Below are positions 1 to 5,981 of a stretch of 6,899 bases of DNA, in pieces. The notes beneath the pieces were generated by a model. That model saw nothing but the letters and a program-made list of their open reading frames with translations. It was not told the DNA's origin and searched no databases. A program made the translations under genes and the position numbers. Numbering within the stretch: position 1 is the stretch's first letter; every line of letters begins with the position of its first letter. Source of the DNA: Candidatus Roizmanbacteria bacterium (GTDB taxonomy: Bacteria > Patescibacteriota > Microgenomatia > UBA1406 > GWC2-37-13); NCBI GenBank assembly GCA_026395455.1, contig JAPLYR010000107.1:2734-9632 (forward strand), read 5' to 3'.

Positions 1-2683
1 CCGTGAGAACAGTATCAAATACAACTTCATGTTGTTCTGACTTCCCTTTTGAAAGTGACACTTTTTTTACATTGAGCTCTGATTTGAGGATGTCAAGAAG
101 CGCGTCTGTTGCTTCAAAAACAGTATCTTTTGCAAGATTGATAGTAACCAAACTTAATGGCTGTCGTACTTTTAATTTATTTTCTTTTCGAACGCGGTGA
201 CCTGCCTCTGCACACGATCGAATGACTGCCATATCTTGAATGATGCTGGTATTTTTTGGTGCAACAAGATCAATCCAGTTTGCCAAATGTACTGATTTTT
301 CTCCAGTGAGATTTGTATATATCTCATCAGAAATAAATGGCATGATTGGTGAAACGGTAACTGCAAAAACGGTAAGAACCGCATGTAATGTTTCGTAAAA
401 AGATTGCTTATCCTTTTTATTATCAGAATTTACCCATACACGATCTCGACTTCTTCGAATAAACCATGTAGAGACATCATTCATAAATGCTTCGCCACCT
501 AGTGCAACTGTTTGAACATTAAATTCAAGATATGCTTTTTTTGATTCAGCAACATAGTTGCTCAATCGTGCCATGATCCATTCATCGAGAATATTTGGTT
601 TAGAAAGTGAAAGGGATGGAGCTCCTTGCAACTCAACATGTTCCATGCCCGCATAATCTACAAAGAATTTGTACACATTCCATACCATTAAGTAGAACTG
701 TCTTCTTACTTCATCTGCTTTCTTATATCCAAAAAGCATATTGTCTGCGGGGTTTTGTCTTGCAAACATCCATCTCATAACATCCACTCCAATTTTTTCT
801 GCTCCTTCGTTAAACTCAACGGAATTCCCCCAACTTTTATGCATTGGTCGTCCATCTTCACCGGTACATGTTGCATATCCAAGCACTGTTTTAAATGGAG
901 GCTTGTCTTCCATGACCGTTGACATAGCAATAAGTGCATAAAACCAGTTTTTAAACTGACCTGGGAAAGATTCTGTTATAAAGTTAGCGGGAAACCATTG
1001 CTCCCACTCTTTTTTATTTTTTAAATATAGAGGATCGGTATTATCATCACTAATTGTTGAATACGCTACGATACCTGCATCAAGCCATGGATTGCCCACG
1101 TCTTCTATGCGTTCAGTTTCTCCTTTGCAGTGAGGACATGCAATTTTGACTTCATCAATAAATGGTTTATGTGGAGAATGCCCATCAAATTCTTTCCATC
1201 CTTTTACAGCGCGTTTTTCCAGTTCTTCTTTGGACCCAATCACCTCAAATGATTTACATTCTTTACATTCATAGATAGGAAGAGCAAGTTCACGCTCCAT
1301 ACCAAATCCTGGAATCCAGTTTATTTGTTTGTCGACATTTACCATACGAGATCGCAGTGTTCTTCCATCAGTTCCTGGCTTATCCATTGCAATATACCAT
1401 TCATCAGCTACCTTCCAGACAAGTTCTGCTTTACATCTCCAACATGCAGGATATCGGTGCTTATAACGTAGTGTTGAGAATAAGAACTCACCATCTTGAT
1501 ATGTTTTTAAGAAATCGATAATTAATTCTGGATGCTTCTTTGCATTCTTTCCACTAAAATCTCCAAAACCAGGAAGATAACTTGCATCATCTGCAATAAC
1601 AGGGATCATAGGAAGTCCCAGTTTGCGACCCAACATAAAGTCTTCAGTTCCCGCACTCACCGCTGTATGTACAAGACCAGTCCCCTCTGTTGTAGAGATG
1701 GGCATGATCATGGCATCAGTTGGCACTACTGTGTGAAACTTTTTATTGCTTTTTTTTACTTCTTCTACTGCTGGCAAATGGTCAAATGGACCATCATATG
1801 TCATTCCTACCAATTCTTTTCCAAGAACGGTTTTTTCAATTGACTGATATTCTTTTTTGAAGACTGCCTCAACAAGATCTTTTGCAACCCAAAATAATTT
1901 ACCCGTTGATCCTTTGACAAGAGCGTACTCAATTTTTTCATCAACTGCTACGGCAATCTTTGCAGGAATGGTCCATGGAGTTGTGGTCCAAACGAGGAGG
2001 TATTCATCTTTTTTTCCAACAACAGGAAACTCAATAAAGACAGATTCATGAACAACTTCTTTATAGTCTTCTGTAAGCATTTCGTGCTGAGAAATAGCGG
2101 TTTCACAGCGAGGACACCAAGGAACAGACTCATGCCCTTTATACACCCATCCATTTGTATGACAAGTGCTCAAAAAACGCCATATCATGTAGTTATTTGC
2201 GTCTGTCATGGTGAAGTATGAATGTTTCCAGTCCATGAAATATCCCAAACGTTTTGATTGCTCAGTTTGAATGCCAGAAAATTTATATACTCGTTCTTTA
2301 CACAGATCAACGAATTTGGCAATGGAGGCTTTTTTATCTCCAGGTACCAAGTTCTCAATATCTTTTTTTGAATGAAGCTTTAATTCTTTTTCTACCTCTA
2401 CCTCGACCCATAAACCCTGACAATCAAATCCACTTTGAAATCGTTGTTTATCTCCTAAAAGATTATGAAATTTTTGCCACAAATCTTTGTATGTTCTTCC
2501 CCATGCATGATGAACTCCCATTGGATTGTTTGCCGTGATTGGTCCATCTAAAAATGAAAATGTTTTGGTTGCACTGTCATTTTTTGTTAAGTAGCCATCA
2601 ATAATGCCAGTTGAATACCATTTATCAAGAAGAGTCCTTTCCATTTCTGGAAATTGTTGAGTGGAAGAAACTGGTTTAAACAT
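1..2683 (-). CDS. ileS: Isoleucyl-tRNA synthetase, 3' end cut by window, internal in-frame gap
   Basis: Class I aminoacyl-tRNA synthetase that charges tRNA-Ile with isoleucine in the cytoplasm. Reading from ATG at 2683 gives 894 codons with no stop before the window edge; I estimate 100 or more residues are missing at the C-terminus. Visible motifs: HIGH-type HHAWG at residues 58-62; GFDCQGLWVEVEVEKE at 85-100; CPRC at 190-193 and CWRC at 414-417 (first zinc site); CP1 editing-domain motifs TTTPWTIP at 233-240 and GTGLVHTAVSAGTEDF at 334-349; CKEC 473-476 and CPHC 516-519 (second zinc site); GNPWLDAG 530-537; MHKSWGN 614-620 in the KMSKS position; and the anticodon-domain signature WFIRRSRDRVW 740-750. 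These match the IleRS subclass common in candidate-phyla bacteria. Start chosen because MFKPVSS is a typical N-terminus and a promoter lies just upstream. Oddity: at residues 465-467 the sequence jumps from GFGMEREL to ALPIYEC, omitting the expected DWxISxxRYWG segment. Family assignment is near certain; activity is doubtful. Confidence 0.97.
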   Translation of the reverse strand, partial: MFKPVSSTQQFPEMERTLLDKWYSTGIIDGYLTKNDSATKTFSFLDGPITANNPMGVHHAWGRTYKDLWQKFHNLLGDKQRFQSGFDCQGLWVEVEVEKELKLHSKKDIENLVPGDKKASIAKFVDLCKERVYKFSGIQTEQSKRLGYFMDWKHSYFTMTDANNYMIWRFLSTCHTNGWVYKGHESVPWCPRCETAISQHEMLTEDYKEVVHESVFIEFPVVGKKDEYLLVWTTTPWTIPAKIAVAVDEKIEYALVKGSTGKLFWVAKDLVEAVFKKEYQSIEKTVLGKELVGMTYDGPFDHLPAVEEVKKSNKKFHTVVPTDAMIMPISTTEGTGLVHTAVSAGTEDFMLGRKLGLPMIPVIADDASYLPGFGDFSGKNAKKHPELIIDFLKTYQDGEFLFSTLRYKHRYPACWRCKAELVWKVADEWYIAMDKPGTDGRTLRSRMVNVDKQINWIPGFGMERELALPIYECKECKSFEVIGSKEELEKRAVKGWKEFDGHSPHKPFIDEVKIACPHCKGETERIEDVGNPWLDAGIVAYSTISDDNTDPLYLKNKKEWEQWFPANFITESFPGQFKNWFYALIAMSTVMEDKPPFKTVLGYATCTGEDGRPMHKSWGNSVEFNEGAEKIGVDVMRWMFARQNPADNMLFGYKKADEVRRQFYLMVWNVYKFFVDYAGMEHVELQGAPSLSLSKPNILDEWIMARLSNYVAESKKAYLEFNVQTVALGGEAFMNDVSTWFIRRSRDRVWVNSDNKKDKQSFYETLHAVLTVFAVTVSPIMPFISDEIYTNLTGEKSVHLANWIDLVAPKNTSIIQDMAVIRSCAEAGHRVRKENKLKVRQPLSLVTINLAKDTVFEATDALLDILKSELNVKKVSLSKGKSEQHEVVFDTVLT
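1277..1300 (-). other. Apparent in-frame deletion junction in ileS catalytic domain
   Basis: Seen: the reading goes WIPGFGMEREL then directly ALPIYECKEC, with Leu466 (CTT, 1286-1288) at the join. Known: Ile/Val/Leu synthetases carry a conserved segment here where the chain re-enters the Rossmann fold after the editing domain, of the form REL-DWL...DW-I-S-K-K-R-Y-W-G-L-ALPI. Inferred: about 19 codons (near 57 bases) are absent. The expected ends (REL and WGL before ALP) would both supply an ACTTG-like sequence, so slippage or recombination between short repeats could explain a frame-preserving loss. An assembly or consensus error is an equally open explanation. Confidence 0.72.
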
Positions 2684-2690
2684 GAAGAAT

Positions 2691-2699
2691 ATTATAGCA
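2691..2699 (-). promoter_or_regulatory. Extended -10 promoter for ileS, predicted leaderless start
   Basis: On the minus strand the sequence is TGCTATAAT: a perfect -10 hexamer (2691-2696) with the TGn extension at 2697-2699. Seven bases separate the hexamer from the ileS ATG at 2683, so the usual start distance puts +1 at 2684 or at the A of the ATG. No good -35 box is seen at 16-18 bases (2714-2719 reads GGGATG), which fits extended -10 promoters. No ribosome binding site lies between the box and the ATG. It sits in the 38-base gap after ftsZ, so ileS can be expressed apart from the division genes. No other TATAAT was noticed on this strand. Confidence 0.65.
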
Positions 2700-2721
2700 C
2701 TATTTCTTCCTCACATCCCCT

Positions 2722-3870
2722 TTACTTCTTTCTTAAGAATGCAGGGATGTCGAACTCGTTGTCTTCTTCCAAAATATCGTCGGATGTTGAAAGATCGACT
2801 TGTTGAGTTGAACGCACTTCTTCTTTTGCTGATCTGTCCTCTACTGCTTTTGCATATGATGGTTCAGAATCTTCAAGTAGTTCCGTTGATTTCTTAAAAT
2901 TAAACAATTTCAATTTATGTTCATCAAATTTAGTTGCAACCAATGTTACTTTTATTTGATCAACCATCTGTTCATCAATAACTGCTCCAAAAATGATGTC
3001 TGCGTCTGGATCAACACTTTTTGTGATGATCGAAGCAGCTTCATCAATCTCTGCCATGGTCAAGTCTGGTCCTCCCATAACATTAAAGAGAACACCTTTT
3101 GCTCCTTCAATTGAGGTGTCAAGAAGTGGGGATGAAATGGCCATTTTTATTGCTGCAATTGCACGTTTGTCTCCTGAACCAGTACCAACACCCATAAGCG
3201 CTGTGCCTGCATTTGACATAATAGTTCTTACATCAGCAAAGTCTACATTGATAAGTCCTGGAACAGTGATAAGTTCTGCAATTCCTCGCACTCCTTGATG
3301 AAGAACTGAATCTATCTTTCGGAATGCTTCAAGGACTGGTGTTTTTCTATCTACTACTTGTAAGATTTTTTGATTAGGAACAACAATAAGAGTGTCTACT
3401 TTTTCTTTCAGTCTTTGAATTCCTTCATCTGCCGAAAATCGTCGTCGTGATCCTTCAAAATCAAATGGTTTTGTAACCACTGCTATTGTTAATGCTCCGG
3501 ATTCTTTTGCAATTTCTGCAACTATGGGTGCAGCACCTGTCCCTGTTCCGCCGCCTTCTCCACAGGTGATAAAAACCATGTCGCAACCTGCAATCTCTTC
3601 TTTCAATCGTTCACGAGATTCTTCTGCAGCCTTTTTTCCCATTTCAGGATCGCCACCGCTTCCTAAGCCACGAGTTACATTTTCACCAATTTGAACTTTG
3701 ACAGCTGCTTTGCTGTGTAAGAGTGCCTGTGCATCTGTATTGACTGCAACAAACTCAACTCCCGCTATACCACCTTCGCTTATCATCGAAGATAAAGCGT
3801 TTCCTCCACCTCCACCAACACCAATAACTTTTATTCGAGCTGGTTGACCTGCGCTTGGTTTTATTAACAT
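2722..3870 (-). CDS. ftsZ: Cell division GTPase FtsZ, complete
   Basis: Tubulin-like GTPase that polymerises into the Z ring at midcell and recruits the divisome. The 382-residue protein is of usual length. Motifs in order: glycine-rich VGGGGGNA at residues 18-25, VNTDAQAL at 43-50, the tubulin signature [10 protein letters not shown] at 106-115 (preceded by CGE rather than the common AGM or AGL), FEGSRRR at 138-144, and the T7 catalytic loop with NVDFAD at 208-213 that completes the GTPase site of the next subunit. After the globular core (to about 318) comes an acidic, low-complexity linker and the conserved tail DIPAFLRKK at 374-382, which is the FtsA docking peptide. Start ATG at 3870 leaves the expected short N-terminal extension. 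No Shine-Dalgarno is seen (upstream reads GATTTATAGATT). It follows ftsA by 109 AT-rich bases and precedes ileS by 38. All key residues are present. Confidence 0.99.
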   Translation of the reverse strand: MLIKPSAGQPARIKVIGVGGGGGNALSSMISEGGIAGVEFVAVNTDAQALLHSKAAVKVQIGENVTRGLGSGGDPEMGKKAAEESRERLKEEIAGCDMVFITCGEGGGTGTGAAPIVAEIAKESGALTIAVVTKPFDFEGSRRRFSADEGIQRLKEKVDTLIVVPNQKILQVVDRKTPVLEAFRKIDSVLHQGVRGIAELITVPGLINVDFADVRTIMSNAGTALMGVGTGSGDKRAIAAIKMAISSPLLDTSIEGAKGVLFNVMGGPDLTMAEIDEAASIITKSVDPDADIIFGAVIDEQMVDQIKVTLVATKFDEHKLKLFNFKKSTELLEDSEPSYAKAVEDRSAKEEVRSTQQVDLSTSDDILEEDNEFDIPAFLRKK

Positions 3871-3880
3871 AATCTATAAA

Positions 3881-3908
3881 TCAAAAATTAAAAATCAAAA
3901 ATTAAAAA
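3881..3908. repeat. Perfect tandem 14-mer, two copies, in ftsA-ftsZ gap
   Basis: The plus strand reads tcaaaaattaaaaa twice in a row (3881-3894 and 3895-3908) with no mismatch. It lies 11 bases upstream of the ftsZ start, inside the 5' untranslated region if ftsZ is read from ftsA. On the ftsZ sense strand it gives U-rich RNA (UUUUUAAUUUUUGA repeated). This could be an unstructured ribosome-loading stretch or simple slippage-generated sequence; function is unknown. Confidence 0.9.
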
Positions 3909-3954
3909 ATCATATAAAACTACAAATATTTGAGCTTTGCCTTGTATTTTTGAT
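3909..3954. repeat. Imperfect inverted repeat (AT-rich stem-loop) in ftsA-ftsZ gap
   Basis: The arm atcatataaaactacaa (3909-3925) pairs imperfectly with ttgtatttttgat (3942-3954), around a loop of about 16 bases containing gagctttgcc. Outward of this core, the tandem 14-mer side (3881-3908) also roughly complements 3955-3979 (tttgatttctaatatttaa and on), so the whole gap behaves as a near-palindrome of about 100 bases. Read towards ftsZ, the core hairpin is followed by a T-rich run, so it might act as a weak terminator or attenuator, but the stem is almost all A-U. It could also be one copy of a dispersed intergenic repeat. Confidence 0.55.
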
Positions 3955-3979
3955 ATTTGATTTCTAATATTTAATTTTC

Positions 3980-5251
3980 TTATGGGATAAATTGTTTAAA
4001 AAAATTCTTTAATTTCCCCATTTGTCCATTCACTGACATACCTTTGAACATCGAGCCAAAATCACCAAAGGAAGTATCTTTTACTTTGTTTGTTTGTTTT
4101 TGACCATATAAAATAAGTCCAACAGTTGCAGCAAATTGTGGATCAAGAATTTCATCAATAAGCCCAGTAACTCCAACTGGAATTCCAACCCGAACAGGGA
4201 GTCCAATTACTTTCTTTCCCATCTCGCTTACTCCAACGGTAAGAGCACCACCGCCTGTTACTACAAGTCCTGAAGGAATTTGTTCAAAATATCCACTTTT
4301 CATAATCTCATCTCCTACAAGTTTAAAAAGTTCTTCAAGTCGTGGTCCAATAATACCGTCCACAATGGTTTTGACTGAAACATTATCAAGAGATTCTTCA
4401 ATATTGAGTTCATTCAGAGGAAGTTGTTCTGTGTTTTTCTTTTGTCTATCTGAAGATTTAAGATGTTTGCTTAAAAAAAGTTTTATTTTCTCAGCAGAAT
4501 CAAGGGACACCCTTGTCCCAACTGCAATATCGTTAGTGATATGTCGAGCACCAACTGGAAGAGAGCTAGAATATGACAATGCTCCATCTACATACAATGC
4601 AAGATCTGTTTTTCCTCCTCCAATATCAACACAGGCAACTCCCAATTCTTTTTCGGTATCGGTAAGAACAGATTCGGCAGATGCAAGACCTGCAAATAAG
4701 AATCCATCATTTTGAACGCCAAGATCCTCAATACATCGTTCAATATTTTTTAAATTAATTTGTGATGCGGTAATGATATGTGTATCTACTTCTAAACGCA
4801 CTCCACTCATGCCAATTGGATTTCTGATTCCCTCTTGACCATCTACGATAAAGTCGCGGGGAGTAACCTCGATTATCTGTTTAGTTGAGGAAAGTGAGAT
4901 TGCACGAGCAGCTTCAACAACACGATTTACATCTTCTTGAGTTATTTCTCCTTGTGTATTAGCAACTGCAACACCCCCTCGAGAGTTAAGTGAGGCGATA
5001 TGAGGACCTCCAACTGAGACAAATGCATGATTTATTTTCTGGCCTGCCATACGCTCTGCGCGCTCAAGACTTTCTTCAATTGCGCCAGCTACTTTATCAA
5101 TGTCTACAATCAATCCTTTTTTTATGCCTCGGGAGGGAGTACTGTTGAAACCAATGATACGGAGTTCATCACTGTCTTTTGTTTCTATACCAACAATTGT
5201 GGCAATTTTAGAGCTTCCAATGTCTATCGCTGTGATTATTCGTTCATTCAT
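3980..5251 (-). CDS. ftsA: Cell division protein FtsA, complete
   Basis: Actin-fold ATPase that anchors FtsZ filaments to the cytoplasmic membrane and recruits later division proteins. The 423-residue protein is of typical length. Motifs: phosphate-1 loop AIDIGSSK at residues 8-15, the FtsA-specific 1C (SHS2-type) subdomain at roughly 85-165, phosphate-2 loop VDIGGGKTD at 208-216, adenosine motif VVTGGGAL at 330-337, and the late conserved segment DPQFAATVGLILYG at 370-383. After a short glycine/serine linker the protein ends in an amphipathic helix (MGKLKNFFKQFIP, 411-423), the expected membrane-targeting sequence. I chose ATG at 5251 over the in-frame ATG at 5302, which would add 17 residues before the family's usual N-terminus and overlap ftsQ by 47 bases. 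The chosen start is 4 bases past the ftsQ stop, which suggests translational coupling; no Shine-Dalgarno is visible. Its partner peptide is present in the adjacent FtsZ tail. Confidence 0.97.
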   Translation of the reverse strand: MNERIITAIDIGSSKIATIVGIETKDSDELRIIGFNSTPSRGIKKGLIVDIDKVAGAIEESLERAERMAGQKINHAFVSVGGPHIASLNSRGGVAVANTQGEITQEDVNRVVEAARAISLSSTKQIIEVTPRDFIVDGQEGIRNPIGMSGVRLEVDTHIITASQINLKNIERCIEDLGVQNDGFLFAGLASAESVLTDTEKELGVACVDIGGGKTDLALYVDGALSYSSSLPVGARHITNDIAVGTRVSLDSAEKIKLFLSKHLKSSDRQKKNTEQLPLNELNIEESLDNVSVKTIVDGIIGPRLEELFKLVGDEIMKSGYFEQIPSGLVVTGGGALTVGVSEMGKKVIGLPVRVGIPVGVTGLIDEILDPQFAATVGLILYGQKQTNKVKDTSFGDFGSMFKGMSVNGQMGKLKNFFKQFIP

Positions 5252-5255
5252 GGTT

Positions 5256-5981
5256 TCATTTTTGCGGTAACTGTACAACTGGTTTATCAAATCGCAAATC
5301 AAGACGTACTGCTTTCAATGTTCCTACTTTAATCTGTCGAATAATTTGCCGTACTTCGTGCGTCTGTAACTCTACTGGACGCGACTGTGAAAATGCGACT
5401 TCAAACCCCTTTGTCTTACATGCTATCATATCGACGCTATCAATAGCAACTGTTTCCACGCTGTATCCTTCACTCTCCAGAAGCGAAATAAAGGTAAGAG
5501 CTCTCTCGATTGCGGTAAACCCAATTTTTTGTCCTGTTTGATACTCAGAATGATGGATTGTTTGATAGAAATGGATTGAGGGAGATGGAATTTCTTCGGT
5601 TCTTTCTTTCATTACGATCGTACCACTTTTGGCAAGTGCAATATATCCATAATCGGTTGCCAAATATGCAGCAGGTTTTTCTTTTTCAATGACAAGAATA
5701 ATGGTGTCAGGAAATTTGATATGACTCTCAGTAACTTTAATCGTTGGAAATCGATTATGAATAGTCTTGCTTATCTCAGCGGGTTGAACGGTAAGTGTTG
5801 AAATTCCCTTGACCAGGGTGAGTATGGTTTTTTTTTCGTCTTGCGTTAAACCATATACTTCAACTTTTTGAATTCTATATGTGGTATTTATATACACTAA
5901 AAGGAAAAAGCCAATACATATGCCGAGGATAAAGAGGAGACTAGGAATGAAGTATTTTTTGAATAAGTGTTTGTGTGGCAT
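5256..5981 (-). CDS. ftsQ: Cell division protein FtsQ/DivIB, complete
   Basis: Bitopic divisome protein that links cytoplasmic ring components to the septal peptidoglycan machinery, usually with FtsB/DivIC and FtsL. The 241-residue protein has a short basic cytoplasmic N-terminus (MPHKHLFKKY), one transmembrane helix at about residues 11-31, a POTRA domain at about 35-106 beginning with the typical YRIQKVEVYG, and an extracytoplasmic beta domain ending in VRLDLRFDKPVV (225-236), a family hallmark. Sequence similarity in this family is low; topology, domain order and position between murG and ftsA support the call. The start at 5981 overlaps the end of murG by 41 bases. It is the only usable start: an in-frame TAA lies 6 bases upstream, and no ATG, GTG or TTG follows before the membrane helix is nearly complete. 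No Shine-Dalgarno is seen (upstream reads AAAACGAG). The gene ends with TGA, which argues against TGA recoding in this genome. Confidence 0.93.
   Translation of the reverse strand: MPHKHLFKKYFIPSLLFILGICIGFFLLVYINTTYRIQKVEVYGLTQDEKKTILTLVKGISTLTVQPAEISKTIHNRFPTIKVTESHIKFPDTIILVIEKEKPAAYLATDYGYIALAKSGTIVMKERTEEIPSPSIHFYQTIHHSEYQTGQKIGFTAIERALTFISLLESEGYSVETVAIDSVDMIACKTKGFEVAFSQSRPVELQTHEVRQIIRQIKVGTLKAVRLDLRFDKPVVQLPQK

Noticed and set aside
1532..1843. Plus-strand open frames such as 1532-1843, 2993-3298, 4365-4715 and 5027-5332.
   Set aside because: They lie antisense to well-supported conserved genes, have no recognisable domains and look like frame shadows.
1..2683. ileS could be a pseudogene broken by stops, since only short open frames with their own start and stop are found here on either strand.
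   Set aside because: Direct translation from 2683 gives 894 uninterrupted codons; the frame simply has no stop before the window edge. The one defect seen is the in-frame gap near 1286.
2730..2739. Palindrome ttcttaagaa near the ftsZ stop as an operator or terminator.
   Set aside because: It lies within the codons for the conserved FtsZ tail (LRKK), has no loop, and a 10-base palindrome is expected by chance.
3909..3954. Intrinsic terminator between ftsA and ftsZ.
   Set aside because: The stem is imperfect and nearly all A-U, so I do not call it a terminator; it is listed only as an inverted repeat.
5256..5258. TGA as a sense codon (glycine, as in Gracilibacteria and SR1).
   Set aside because: TGA ends ftsQ right after its family-typical C-terminus and 4 bases before the ftsA start, so standard stop use fits better.
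5252..5302. Longer FtsA starting at ATG 5302.
   Set aside because: The 17 extra residues are not family-like and the sequence is the ftsQ 3' end read in another frame; ATG 5251 gives the usual N-terminus.
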